Positions 53,913-63,743 are shown, counted from the stretch's first letter. The stretch: 64,000 nucleotides of DNA from JAEYFP01 sp964579795 (GCA_964579795.1 CAZOHM010000013.1:7568-71567), one strand, 5' to 3'. The notes: generated by a model from the sequence alone, not told the origin. A program made the numbers and translations.

Positions 53913-54142
53913 AAAGATCATATTGATTTTTCGCTTTGTATGCTGACAGCTCTCATTAATGAAGCAGAGGCATTTTAATTATGCATAAGATGAACCATAC
54001 TATACCAAAAGATACAGAATTACACATATGACCAACTATCGGCTAAACTAAACATTTTTCAAACAGATTCATATATAAATATGAATTTCCCAACAAGGTT
54101 TGATATACACCTTGTGGAGTATATACATATATAGCACAATAT

Positions 54143-54645
54143 ATGAAAGGTATGACTGATTTCAGATATTATTTACTTAAGGAGTCTGTGAATAGAGAAA
54201 CTCTGGTTGAGAATAAGCAATGGTTGTTTTGTGCACCCAATATGATGTCAGTATATGAAGAATATCTTCCAACTGAATACTTCGGAAAAGAATCTCACAA
54301 CACGCAGAAGCTGGATATACATTGGAATCAGCTGGGTGCATACACAGAGTATTATGAACTCGAAAAAGCACTTGCTCAACATTGTCCAACTCTTGAAGAA
54401 AAGAAAATCATTAAGATACCCTATAACCATGGCGACCTTGCTCAATTTATAGGGTTTAATCATGGTAGGTTGCAGAAGATTTGTTATAAGTTGGATAATG
54501 AAAGAGAAAATATCAGGGCGTGATGGCAGAAGAAAACGGATTTGACTATCTTTGCTTAACAAATAAAAATGGAAGCTGGAAGAAAATTCTAATGTTTAGA
54601 GATTTATTTGCAGCAGGTATAATTGCATATTTATCAAATTGTTGA
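54143..54645 (+). pseudogene. Decayed DHHW/AlgX-AlgJ-like gene
   Basis: Bases 54143-54523 encode WLFCAPNMMSVYEEYLP and KLDIHWNQLGAYTEYYEL; the latter is the D-x-H-W motif of DHHW acetyltransferase partners. A second frame from 54523 to 54645 gives LCLTNKNGSWKKILMFRDLFAA, resembling the family's FRDSF block, with Leu in place of Ser. The N-terminal anchor and part of the core are missing and the two parts are in different frames. It lies 61 bases upstream of an MBOAT gene, where a DHHW partner would be expected, so it is probably its lost partner. Confidence 0.65.
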
Positions 54646-54706
54646 GAGAAGTATAGATAAGCTGTTTCAATGAACATTTAGCAAATAAAAAGTATAGGGA
54701 GGCAGT

Positions 54707-56185
54707 ATGCTATCGGGATATATGTTAATTGGGATAATTAGTTTACCAGTACTGTATGCAGTCTATTGGGCAATGAAAAAACACGTCCGGATACAGAATG
54801 GTTTAGTACTGGCGGTCAGTTTCCTCGTTTATGGTTTGATTGATCCGAGATATTTAATTTTTTTGGCATGCAGTATTGGAATTACATATTTTGGTGGTCG
54901 TATTGGATTTTTGTGTACTGAAAAGAATGCAGTAATTGGGAGACGAGTTTATTGGCTTTCTATTTTTTTGAATTTGTTTATTCTTGTATTTTCCAAGTAT
55001 ACAAGCTTTACATTGACGAGCTTGCACCTATTATTTAACACCTCTGATTCTTCTTTTACAATTCCGACGCTATTATTGCCAATAGGTCTTTCTTTTTATA
55101 TATTTCAGAGTTCAACGTATTTGTTTTCTCTGCTGCAGGGGAAGGAAAAGCCGGAGCGTAATTTAATTGACTATGCACTGTTTGTATCTTTTTTGCCAAC
55201 AATCATTGCCGGTCCCATACAACGTAGCTATCATTTTTTGCCACAGATTAAGGCAAGAAAAAGTCTATCCTATGAAACCTTCCAAAGTGCTGTGCTACTG
55301 TTTTTATGGGGTGCATTTCAAAAGCTTGTGATTGCTGACAGAATAGCATTGTTTACAAACGAAGTATTTGGACATTATGAAAGCTATGCAGGAGTGACAG
55401 TTATTATTTCTGCAGCGCTTTATTCTATCCAGATTTATACCGATTTTGAAGGCTATAGCTGTATGGTGATTGCATTATCACGGTTGTTGGGCTATCAGCT
55501 GGCAGATAATTTCTGCCGACCGTATTTAGCTACTTCTGTGCAGAATTTTTGGAGAAGATGGCATATTTCGTTGACGAGCTGGCTGACAGATTATGTGTAT
55601 ATTCCTTTGGGTGGCAATCGTAAGGGTACATTAAGAAAGTATATAAATCTTTTAATTGTGTTTCTCGTAAGCGGTATGTGGCATGGAGCGGCATGGCATT
55701 TTGTTGTATGGGGGATGCTGCATGGGTTATTCCAGATTATCGAGAGACTGACATTGCAGCTGCGAATAAAGCTGTCTGCGATGCTGCATATGGACAGAAC
55801 CACGACGGGATTTATCTGGTGGGAGAGGAGTATTGTTTTTATTTTGATGACCTTTGCCTGGGTGTTTTTTCGAGCAGATTCGGTGTCAGATGCAGTATGC
55901 TATATCGGAAGGATGTTTGCAGAGTTCAATCCGTGGGTATTGTTTGACAGTTCCTTGACAGGAATCGGGATTTCACAGGGGAATTGGCAGATATTGCTTT
56001 GTGCTTTACTTTTGCTGCTTGTTATTTCCCTAAAGAGAGAGTCGGGGATGAACAGCAGTGAATTTATCAAGCAAAATCCATGCACAAAGGGGATTTGTTA
56101 TATTGTGTTGTTCTTTTCAATTGTAATATTTGGTATTTATGGACCGACTTATTCAGCAAGTAGTTTTATTTATGCAGGATTTTAG
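54707..56185 (+). CDS. MBOAT-family membrane O-acyltransferase, second copy
   Basis: The 492-residue polytopic protein has IYTDFEGYSCMVIALSRLLG, SVQNFWRRWHISLTSWLTDY, VYIPLGGNRKG and VSGMWHGAAWHFV with the catalytic His. About 11 transmembrane segments are visible. It probably moves an acyl group across the membrane for O-acylation of an exported glycan. GGGAGG precedes ATG 54707. It is followed eight bases later by an SGNH-type partner. Base composition is higher in GC than in the flanking pseudogene and gap. Confidence 0.95.
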   Translation: MLSGYMLIGIISLPVLYAVYWAMKKHVRIQNGLVLAVSFLVYGLIDPRYLIFLACSIGITYFGGRIGFLCTEKNAVIGRRVYWLSIFLNLFILVFSKYTSFTLTSLHLLFNTSDSSFTIPTLLLPIGLSFYIFQSSTYLFSLLQGKEKPERNLIDYALFVSFLPTIIAGPIQRSYHFLPQIKARKSLSYETFQSAVLLFLWGAFQKLVIADRIALFTNEVFGHYESYAGVTVIISAALYSIQIYTDFEGYSCMVIALSRLLGYQLADNFCRPYLATSVQNFWRRWHISLTSWLTDYVYIPLGGNRKGTLRKYINLLIVFLVSGMWHGAAWHFVVWGMLHGLFQIIERLTLQLRIKLSAMLHMDRTTTGFIWWERSIVFILMTFAWVFFRADSVSDAVCYIGRMFAEFNPWVLFDSSLTGIGISQGNWQILLCALLLLLVISLKRESGMNSSEFIKQNPCTKGICYIVLFFSIVIFGIYGPTYSASSFIYAGF

Positions 56186-56193
56186 GAGATGGA

Positions 56194-57627
56194 ATGAAAA
56201 AATATTGGAAACGTGTTCTGGCAATCTGCCTGTTATGCTTGATAATGGCATTTCTTTGGGTTGTTGCGGACAGAACTCTTATTTTAAAACGCGGGGATGG
56301 AGTGACACCGGTACTCGATTATTATGAACAGCCGGAAAACACAATTGATTTGCTGCTGATAGGCAGCAGTCATGTCGGAATGAATATTGACGTGGAAACG
56401 CTGTGGACGCAAAGAGGTATTTCCGGATACTCTCTATGGGGAAGCTTACAACCATTCTGGAATACGTATTATCTTTTGAAGGAAGCATTAAAGACACAGC
56501 AGCCTAGAGTCGTAGTGCTGGATGTATATGCGGTACTGATGGGATTTGACTATTCTGATGAAGCACGTCAGGTAACAAATATATCCGGTATGCATTTGAA
56601 TCAGAACAAGCTGGACGCAATTCGTATCTCCGCTCCAAAGGAACGTTGGCTGGAGCTTGCTATTGGAATGCCAATATATCACTCCAGGTTTGACAGTCTT
56701 ACAAAAGAGGACTTTATTCATTATCCGTGGTCTGAAGGTCAGGCTGATAGAAAAGGGACAGGTGTACGCTATGGAACAAATGCATGTGTTCCTCTGGAAG
56801 TAGCCGACAATGGTGAATCCAGTGCCATGCTTGAAAAAGAAGAAATCTATTTGCGAAAAATAATTGAAGAATGTCAGGAAAGAAGGGTACCACTTGTTTT
56901 GCTTACGACTCCAACTGATGGAAGAACGGAGTCGCAGCCATACTATAATTATGTACAGAGCATTGCTGATGAGTATGGAATAACATACTTAAATCTGAAT
57001 GTTATGGATAATGAAACAGGCATTACCCAGGCAGATTACTGGACAGATGATAATCATCTCAATACGAAAGGCAGCAGAAAGGTTGCAGCCTATTTAGGAG
57101 ACTATCTTGTAAAAACATATGCACTGCCTGATCATAGAGGTGAAGCGGCATATGCCAGCTGGGATAGGTGTGCAGTTATGATGCAGAATGAATATATCAA
57201 GAGTATTACTGAGGTGGAGGATTATTTTGCAGAGCTTGCCAGGGAGGAACGGACGGTTATCATAATGAACCGTTCACTATCAGAAACCGATAATGCGGCA
57301 CAGTCACTTAGTATGTCACTAAACAGAATAGGAGTTGTCGGTGAAGAAATCTTTCAAAATCCAAATGAAATCTGGCTGAAGGAAAGTACGATAAATGGCA
57401 CTGCTCAAAATATATCTCAAAAAATGGAGAACGGATTATCTGTTGACGGAACACAGTTTTCCATAACAGAAACAGAAGATGGAATTCTGTTTAAAGCTGG
57501 TGAGCAGACAGTATGCACGATAAAGGATGACGGAGTTATCTGCATTGTGTATGATAAGAATACACATGCTGTTATAGATGCAGTAGGTTTTAGTAAGGAT
57601 AACGATTATCTGATGGAAAAATTATGA
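56194..57627 (+). CDS. SGNH-hydrolase-like extracytoplasmic acyltransferase partner
   Basis: The 477-residue protein has an N-terminal hydrophobic anchor (about residues 8-26) and an external domain. It carries LLLIGSSHVGMNI with the nucleophilic Ser near residue 55 and TDDNHLNTKGSRKVA with the catalytic Asp-x-x-His pair near residue 290. The last 150 residues form an extra domain of unknown role. It lies directly after an MBOAT gene and probably receives an acyl group from it, to be placed on extracellular glycan. GGAGATGG precedes ATG 56194. It resembles the protein at 59940 in layout. Confidence 0.85.
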   Translation: MKKYWKRVLAICLLCLIMAFLWVVADRTLILKRGDGVTPVLDYYEQPENTIDLLLIGSSHVGMNIDVETLWTQRGISGYSLWGSLQPFWNTYYLLKEALKTQQPRVVVLDVYAVLMGFDYSDEARQVTNISGMHLNQNKLDAIRISAPKERWLELAIGMPIYHSRFDSLTKEDFIHYPWSEGQADRKGTGVRYGTNACVPLEVADNGESSAMLEKEEIYLRKIIEECQERRVPLVLLTTPTDGRTESQPYYNYVQSIADEYGITYLNLNVMDNETGITQADYWTDDNHLNTKGSRKVAAYLGDYLVKTYALPDHRGEAAYASWDRCAVMMQNEYIKSITEVEDYFAELAREERTVIIMNRSLSETDNAAQSLSMSLNRIGVVGEEIFQNPNEIWLKESTINGTAQNISQKMENGLSVDGTQFSITETEDGILFKAGEQTVCTIKDDGVICIVYDKNTHAVIDAVGFSKDNDYLMEKL

Positions 57628-58398
57628 ATAATATACTTTTTTGGAAAAGGATGGTATATTTATTGTGCTGAGAGATTAGTCAGAATAGAAAACATGAGGT
57701 GATATTTTCTGATGAATTTGTACAGAAAGATATTTAAAATAAATATGGATATCAAATGACGGTTTCCAATAACACCTGACTTGATAATGCATTTGTTGAT
57801 TTATCGTGCTATTCTTGTCTCGGTTATGCTACGAAAAATGTTTATCAAATCAGGTAATTAAAACATGTCCGAGAGACTATAAGCGAGTCAGAGTAAATCT
57901 GCCAAAGATAGAAAATTTGCAGGAGGTTTATGCATATTCTTCGGATTCAATGATATACAGAGTCACAGAATAGATTATAGTCGTTTCGATAATAGAACGT
58001 GCATCTTGTAATGAAACTGTTTACAGGTGGAGTCTTTCTTGACGAAATAATATGGAATGCTTGTTTTTTCACTACTGGCACATTTGATGTATGGAATAGT
58101 TACTCATATTCTGAGCAATTTGGATTATAAAAAATGTGTTTTCTATATATGATGATGTTTCTTATGTGAGTACTTTGTATGTGGTTTTCAGTTATTAATA
58201 TACAGGCTTTTTTAGTATAAGAATTCCTTTTGCTTGCTAATACTACGCTCGCATTCTTATTTATAGGTAGCAAATGACAAAGTTTATTGAAAACCCGTGT
58301 GTTAAGGGATTGAAAAAATTTAGGATATAAATACTTTAATTTATAGAAAGCAGCTATTGAAATGACACACAATACACAGAACTAATGGAGGATATATA
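57628..58398 (+). other. Long stretch without a recognisable gene (771 bases)
   Basis: Stops occur frequently in all frames and no start with a ribosome binding site opens a useful frame. One frame is open at 57800-57973 and reads KRVRVNLPKIENLQEVYAYS at 57881-57940. It may be the tail of a degraded gene, but I do not recognise it. A 90-codon frame on the - strand (58372-58100) has no ribosome binding site. I see no convincing terminator and no good promoter. A GGAGG just before 58399 belongs to the next MBOAT. Confidence 0.4.
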
Positions 58399-59904
58399 AT
58401 GCTTTTTAACTCTTTCGAGTTTTTTATTTTTCTTTTTATAGTTTTAATTATATATATTATTTTACCTAAAAATACTAAATACATATGGTTGCTTCTTTCT
58501 AGCTACTATTTCTATTTTCTGTGGAATCCATACTATTTATACATTATTATGGCTACAACATTGATAACATATATTGGTGGCCGAATGATTGAGGGGAATT
58601 GGCTTCCTTCAATTAATGACAAACGAAAGAAATGCATTACTGTGACATGTGTTGTTTTGAGTTTGGGTATTTTGTGCTTTTTTAAATATATAAATTTCTT
58701 GTTAAGTAATGTAAACGCTTTATTACAGTTCCTAAATCGTCATAGTAATTATTCGCTATTAGGTGGATTAAATATTCTATTGCCTGTCGGAATTTCATTT
58801 TATACCTTTAGAGTAATCAGTTATGTATGTGATGTTTATAGAGGAAAAATAAAAGCCGAACGCAATATAGCCAGTTATGCACTTTATGTTTCTTTTTTTC
58901 CACAACTTATTTCAGGCCCAATAGAGAAACCAAAGAATTTTCTGGATCAAATCGATGACATGAGACAAAAAAGACTGTGGAGTATTAGATCTATTGAGCA
59001 TGGAGTTTATTTAGTATTATGGGGATTGTTTTTAAAGATGGTAATAGCCGATAGACTATGTATATTTGTGGATGCTGTTTTCAATAATTATGAAGCATAT
59101 GGTTCCACTATGCTGATACTTGCTGCTATTGGGTTTTCAATACAAATATATTGTGATTTTTCCGGATACACTTATATTGCGATTGGCATTGGTAAAATGA
59201 TGGGTCTTAAGCTTGCAGAGAATTTTAATACACCGTATTTTGCAAGAAGTATCAAGGATTTTTGGGGGAGATGGCACATATCACTAAGTTCATGGCTTAG
59301 AGACTATATATATATTCCTTTAGGAGGGAACCGGTGTTCATTGTTACGTAACTGTACCAATATCATCATTACTTTTTTAATTAGCGGATTATGGCATGGA
59401 GCTGGCTGGCATTATATTTTATGGGGATTTCTCCATGGACTGTTTCAAGTGATTGGGAAGTTAATAAGACCAATAAGAAAAAAAGTCTATACATATTTTA
59501 AGGTTAAGGATGAAACCTTTGGGTATAAATTTATTCAAATGATTATTACATTTTTACTGGTTACTTTTGCCTGGATATTTTTCCGAGCAAATAATTTGAG
59601 GGATGCTTTCGGAATGATTATAAGAATTGGAAAAAATGACGATTTTGCAAGAGTTTTATCTGGCGGACTCTATGAAGTGGATTTTTCAGCAAAGCAGATA
59701 ATCATTCTTGTTATTTCACTTTGTGTTTTATTATGTGTTAGCATTATTCAAAAACATAAAGGGATGGAAATAGATACATTTTTGTTAAACCAGACATTTT
59801 TATTCAGATTACCTATACTGTTGCTATTGTTTTTCACTATAATTATTTATGGAGAATATGGTGCGACATTTGATGCACAGCAATTTGTTTATTCGCAGTT
59901 TTAG
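58399..59904 (+). CDS. MBOAT-family membrane O-acyltransferase, third copy
   Basis: The 501-residue polytopic protein has IYCDFSGYTYIAIGIGKMMG, SIKDFWGRWHISLSSWLRDY, IYIPLGGNRCS and ISGLWHGAGWHYI with the catalytic His. Its N-terminal hydrophobic segment FFIFLFIVLIIYIILP starts very close to the initiator Met, as usual for this group. It should work with the SGNH protein at 59940. GGAGG lies seven bases before ATG 58399. The gene is AT-rich, unlike the MBOAT at 54707, so the two are probably of different origin. Confidence 0.95.
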   Translation: MLFNSFEFFIFLFIVLIIYIILPKNTKYIWLLLSSYYFYFLWNPYYLYIIMATTLITYIGGRMIEGNWLPSINDKRKKCITVTCVVLSLGILCFFKYINFLLSNVNALLQFLNRHSNYSLLGGLNILLPVGISFYTFRVISYVCDVYRGKIKAERNIASYALYVSFFPQLISGPIEKPKNFLDQIDDMRQKRLWSIRSIEHGVYLVLWGLFLKMVIADRLCIFVDAVFNNYEAYGSTMLILAAIGFSIQIYCDFSGYTYIAIGIGKMMGLKLAENFNTPYFARSIKDFWGRWHISLSSWLRDYIYIPLGGNRCSLLRNCTNIIITFLISGLWHGAGWHYILWGFLHGLFQVIGKLIRPIRKKVYTYFKVKDETFGYKFIQMIITFLLVTFAWIFFRANNLRDAFGMIIRIGKNDDFARVLSGGLYEVDFSAKQIIILVISLCVLLCVSIIQKHKGMEIDTFLLNQTFLFRLPILLLLFFTIIIYGEYGATFDAQQFVYSQF

Positions 59905-59939
59905 CTTAAATGATAATTAGCTCATAAGGAGTATAATAA

Positions 59940-61349
59940 ATGAAATACAAAGAGTTGTTAATTAAGTGCATATTTATTCTTTTCATAATTAGTTATTTTT
60001 TTGTACATTTAACATATATTTTCAGAGATCCTTTATCCCATACAAGGAAAAATATTTCCGGATATTACGGGGAAGAGAAGGATTCATTAGATGTTGTTAT
60101 TTTAGGAACCAGTTCTACATTCTCTTCGTTTATTCCGATGGAAGCGTGGGACAAGTATGGTATTCCATCATATAACTTTTGCACAAACGTGTTATTTACT
60201 GATGCAATGAGGTACCATGTCAGAGAGATATTTAAAACACAGCATCCAGAGGTTCTTGTGATAGATACTGCTCCATTTCTGTATGGTCACACATCATCTT
60301 TGTTTTTGAATAACGAATCAGAATCACAATTAAGATTTAATACAGATGGTTTTGGGTTATCTAAAAATAGATTTGAATTAATTAATGAAATTATTCCATC
60401 TGACAAGAGCAGGTTGAATTATTATTTTGATTTGCTGTATTATCATGGAAATGAAAACCCAGATATTTTATATTGGACGTATAAAACAAAGAATATCTAT
60501 AAAGGATATAATAATTTACCGGTTCAGGTTGCATATAATAATAGCGATAAGATAGAATTGACTAGTAGAATATCAGCATTACCAGAAGATATGGATATCC
60601 ATCTTGAACAATTATTAGACGAACTTGATTCTTATGATTGTAAAGTCCTTTTTATTTCACAGCCAATTTTTTATAGTAATGAAAACGCGTATATGCATGA
60701 ATATGCTAATTATTTAAAAAGTAGGGTTGAAGAGAAGGGATATGATTTTTTGGACATGGCTGAGTATGCTGATAAAATCGGTGTTGGAGACCGTTATGAT
60801 TACTCATTAGACTATTTGCATTTCCATATTTTCTCTGCGGAAAAAATAACGAACTTTTTGTCAAAGTATATTCAGGAGCAATATAAGCTGCCAAATAGAA
60901 AAGAGGATGATAGTTATACAGGCTGGAACAGAGAGTATGCTGAATGGTTGAACACTAAAAAAGAAGAAGAAGATATGACTTCCCAGTTGATGAAAGAATT
61001 TGCCATGAATCAATCATTAACAGCAGAGCAGTATGTAGACTGTCTGTTTTCGGATTATTATTATGGCTGTGTTTTTGTTCCGAAGAAGTCAGAGCTGTAT
61101 CAAAAAGAATCGGTAAAGCAAAAAATAAGTTATCTTCATCCAATTATGATGAACAACGATGAGGGAGAATATTACTTGATTAGTGGGTGCACAGAAAATG
61201 ATGCCTTAACTTCTATAGATAAATCCAGAGAAGCATCAATGCAGATTGCTGTTTTTGACAAAACGAAGGGACAATTATTGAATCAGGCAATGTTTATGTA
61301 TAACAATTCAAGTGAAGGAGAAACGTTGGAACAAATTAGAATAGAGTGA
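59940..61349 (+). CDS. SGNH-hydrolase-like extracytoplasmic acyltransferase partner
   Basis: The 469-residue protein has an N-terminal anchor (about residues 8-28). VVILGTSSTFSSF, with a likely nucleophilic Ser, follows near residue 58, and DYLHFHIFSAEKIT, a likely Asp-x-x-His site, near residue 285. The arrangement resembles the protein at 56194, with a similar tail after residue 340. It probably accepts an acyl group from the preceding MBOAT outside the membrane. AAGGAG lies nine bases before ATG 59940. It is AT-rich and follows the MBOAT gene by 35 bases. Confidence 0.85.
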   Translation: MKYKELLIKCIFILFIISYFFVHLTYIFRDPLSHTRKNISGYYGEEKDSLDVVILGTSSTFSSFIPMEAWDKYGIPSYNFCTNVLFTDAMRYHVREIFKTQHPEVLVIDTAPFLYGHTSSLFLNNESESQLRFNTDGFGLSKNRFELINEIIPSDKSRLNYYFDLLYYHGNENPDILYWTYKTKNIYKGYNNLPVQVAYNNSDKIELTSRISALPEDMDIHLEQLLDELDSYDCKVLFISQPIFYSNENAYMHEYANYLKSRVEEKGYDFLDMAEYADKIGVGDRYDYSLDYLHFHIFSAEKITNFLSKYIQEQYKLPNRKEDDSYTGWNREYAEWLNTKKEEEDMTSQLMKEFAMNQSLTAEQYVDCLFSDYYYGCVFVPKKSELYQKESVKQKISYLHPIMMNNDEGEYYLISGCTENDALTSIDKSREASMQIAVFDKTKGQLLNQAMFMYNNSSEGETLEQIRIE

Positions 61350-61390
61350 CCTGATTATTTATAGTGGTGTAAGGTATTATAACATAATAC

Positions 61391-61396
61391 TATAAT
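61391..61396 (+). promoter_or_regulatory. Possible -10 element in front of the epimerase gene
   Basis: A perfect TATAAT lies at 61391-61396, and GTATTAT (61374-61380) and ATAATAC (61384-61390) form an inverted repeat just before it. No good -35 hexamer is found at 16-18 bases upstream, so this is a weak candidate. Confidence 0.3.
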
Positions 61397-61449
61397 AACA
61401 AAGAGAAAGCAGGCATTCAACAGTAGATAAAGTCAGAGAGGAAGTTAAA

Positions 61450-62388
61450 GTGGTTAAAAAAGCAATCATAACTGGCCCAACAGGTGCTATAGGAATCGCA
61501 CTAATAGAAAAGCTGATTAAAATGGATATTAAGGTTACCGCTATATGTCACTGCGGCTCTAAAAGAATAAGCAGAATTCCTAATTCGGACAATGTAGAAA
61601 TCATAGAATGTGATTTAGATCAAGTAAAGATACTTGTGGATAAGCTGCCACATGATTATGATGTATGCTATCATTTTGCGTGGGCATGCACAATTGGAGC
61701 GTCACGAAATGATATTGGTGCACAGTTAAAGAACATGCAATATACAATTGATATGGTAGAGACTGCTAAGATGCTTGGATGTAAGAGGTTTATCGGTGCC
61801 GGTTCACAGGCAGAGTATGGACGATTTGAAGGAAAGCTGGATGCACAGACCCCTGTATGTCCAGAGAATGGATATGGAACCGCCAAGTTATGTGCTGGTC
61901 AGCTCAGTCGCATCAGATGTGAACAGCTGGGAATGGAACATATTTGGACAAGGATTCTCAGTGTATACGGACCATGTGATGGAGAGAGCACGCTGATTAC
62001 AACATTAATCAAGAACTTTCTTGCAGGTGAGATACCTCACTGCACGAAAGGTGAGCAGATATGGGATTATATCTATTCCAAGGATGCCGCAAATGCTTTT
62101 TATCTTTTGGCAGAAAAGGGACTTTCGGGGAAGACATATGTGATTGGAAGTGGATGTGGGAAACCACTGGAAACCTATATCTATGCTGTCAGAGATGCTG
62201 TTGATTCATCACTCCGGGTTGGCATTGGAGATGTTCCATATGGAGACCGTCAGGTGATGCATTTAGAGGCAGATATTAGTGACTTACAGACAGACGCGGG
62301 TTTTTCTCCACAATATACGTTTGAAAAAGGAATTCAAGAAACGGTTGCCTGGGTATTGGAAAACAGACAGTCTAATACTATTTCATAA
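61450..62388 (+). CDS. NAD-dependent epimerase/reductase (RfbJ-like extended SDR)
   Basis: The 312-residue extended SDR has ITGPTGAIGIALIEKLI for cofactor binding, the catalytic Ser in GAGSQAEYG, and YxxxK in NGYGTAKLCAG near residue 142. The pattern resembles 4-ketoreductases such as RfbJ (CDP-abequose synthase). With an RfbF-like gene at 37141 in the region, a CDP-sugar substrate is possible but unproven. The start is GTG 61450 with GAGGAAG upstream. Composition is less AT-rich than in the preceding genes. Confidence 0.8.
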   Translation: MVKKAIITGPTGAIGIALIEKLIKMDIKVTAICHCGSKRISRIPNSDNVEIIECDLDQVKILVDKLPHDYDVCYHFAWACTIGASRNDIGAQLKNMQYTIDMVETAKMLGCKRFIGAGSQAEYGRFEGKLDAQTPVCPENGYGTAKLCAGQLSRIRCEQLGMEHIWTRILSVYGPCDGESTLITTLIKNFLAGEIPHCTKGEQIWDYIYSKDAANAFYLLAEKGLSGKTYVIGSGCGKPLETYIYAVRDAVDSSLRVGIGDVPYGDRQVMHLEADISDLQTDAGFSPQYTFEKGIQETVAWVLENRQSNTIS

Positions 62389-62416
62389 TTATAGACTCCT
62401 ACGAAAGGATTATAGA

Positions 62417-62953
62417 ATGATTAAATTGTTGAAGAATTTAAGGTGCAGATTACTGCTTGCCTTTAAGTCTAATATTCACCTTGGAAAAGGCTCTACGTTT
62501 GGACGCGGTACGGTGTTTTATGCACCAAATGAAATGAAGATAGATCGAAACGTTTACATTGGAAAATACTGTTCTCTGGAAACTGATCTTGAAATTGGAA
62601 CCGGTTGTGTCATTGGAAATAATGTTGGCATGATTGGAAAATATGATCATGATTATACCTGTATTGGAAAGCGAATAAAGGATGCGCCGTGGGTTGGAGA
62701 TTCGGATTATCAATTCAGAGGAAAAGGATTAAAGACTGTTATTGGTTCAGATGTATGGGTTGGATACGGTTCTGTGATTCTTGGTGGCGTGAACATAGGA
62801 AGCGGTGCTATTGTAGCAGCAGGAAGTGTAGTTGTGAAAAATGTACAGCCATATACAATTGTTGCAGGGAATCCGGCAGTTGAAATCGGAGAGCGTTTTA
62901 GCAAAGAGGAGATTATCGAGCATGAGAAACAGCTTGAAGCTAACGGACAGTGA
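62417..62953 (+). CDS. Hexapeptide-repeat acetyltransferase (CatB/WcaF-like)
   Basis: The 178-residue protein has hexapeptide turns NIHLGKGSTFGRGT, NVYIGKYCSLETD, EIGTGCVIGNNVG, TVIGSDVWVGYGSVILGGVN and IGSGAIVAAGSVV, then VAGNPAVEIGERF at the end. GKYDHDYT near residue 76 supplies the His expected at the active site. It probably O-acetylates a sugar in the cytoplasm. ATG 62417 with AAAGGA upstream is chosen; frames extended to 62279 overlap the reductase gene. The 3' end overlaps the following GT2 gene by 32 bases. Confidence 0.88.
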   Translation: MIKLLKNLRCRLLLAFKSNIHLGKGSTFGRGTVFYAPNEMKIDRNVYIGKYCSLETDLEIGTGCVIGNNVGMIGKYDHDYTCIGKRIKDAPWVGDSDYQFRGKGLKTVIGSDVWVGYGSVILGGVNIGSGAIVAAGSVVVKNVQPYTIVAGNPAVEIGERFSKEEIIEHEKQLEANGQ

Positions 62954-63743
62954 AAGCTATGACCTGACTGTTGTAATTCCAAACTATAATAATGCGCAGT
63001 ATCTGGAAAAATGTATAGACAGTGTGATGAAACAGAGCTACCCTGTTACAGAAGTGATTGTTTTTGATGATTGCTCTACAGATGGTTCTGTAAAGCTGCT
63101 AAGACAACTGGAGAATAAGTATTCGTCACTTCATTGCATTTTTTCTGAACAGAATGTGGGTGTTTCCATGGCACGTCATACAGCTATTATGAAGGCTGCG
63201 ACACCATATATTACAATGCTGGATGCGGATGATTTTTACATTTCCAAAGATAAGCTGTTTTATGAAATGAATGCAATAAAGTCATATTCTGCAACGGATA
63301 AATATGGATGTGCATTCTCGCAGGTAATACCTACTGATGAGGCGGGCAAACCGCTTGCTTCCCTGAAAGTCAAGAAACTGGCTTATCTTTCTAGATTTAG
63401 AACAATTACAAGAATTTACAGAACAAATGTCCCAAGAGATTTTTGCTTTCCAAAGGCTGCATATGTTGCAGCTGGCGGTTATGACAGAGACTGCAGACTG
63501 TTTGAAGACTGGGATTTGGATTTGAGACTGCTTACGTGCTCCGAGTTTGTGTTTTCGGGACAACTCGGAACCGGATACAGACAAAAGGGTGGCGGTCTGT
63601 CAGATGAAAAGGCAGAACAACAGCTGCAGGCCAAAAAAGAAATTTTTCAGAAAAATGCAACAGCAGTTCATTATACACTTGCTGAAAAGGTGTGCTTTTA
63701 TTTGTTTTTGATGGGGGCGTATTATTTGAAGAAATTGAAGTGA
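62922..63743 (+). CDS. Family 2 glycosyltransferase
   Basis: The 273-residue protein has LTVVIPNYNNAQYLEKCIDS at the N terminus, VFDDCSTDGSVKLL near residue 48 and ITMLDADDFYIS near residue 100 with the DAD/DD site. AGGYDRDCRLFEDWDLDLRL is a typical acceptor-side block. It transfers a sugar in the cytoplasm. ATG 62922 with AGAGGAG upstream is preferred; a frame extended to 62841 overlaps the acetyltransferase gene. It is the last gene of the large unit before a probable transcription end. Confidence 0.9.
   Translation: MRNSLKLTDSESYDLTVVIPNYNNAQYLEKCIDSVMKQSYPVTEVIVFDDCSTDGSVKLLRQLENKYSSLHCIFSEQNVGVSMARHTAIMKAATPYITMLDADDFYISKDKLFYEMNAIKSYSATDKYGCAFSQVIPTDEAGKPLASLKVKKLAYLSRFRTITRIYRTNVPRDFCFPKAAYVAAGGYDRDCRLFEDWDLDLRLLTCSEFVFSGQLGTGYRQKGGGLSDEKAEQQLQAKKEIFQKNATAVHYTLAEKVCFYLFLMGAYYLKKLK

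Noticed and set aside
54075..54120. Inverted repeat ACAAGGT/ACCTTGT as a terminator
   Set aside because: The stem is short and no T tract follows.
58100..58372. 90-codon frame on the - strand
   Set aside because: It has no ribosome binding site or recognisable sequence, and lies in an AT-rich gap where such frames occur by chance.
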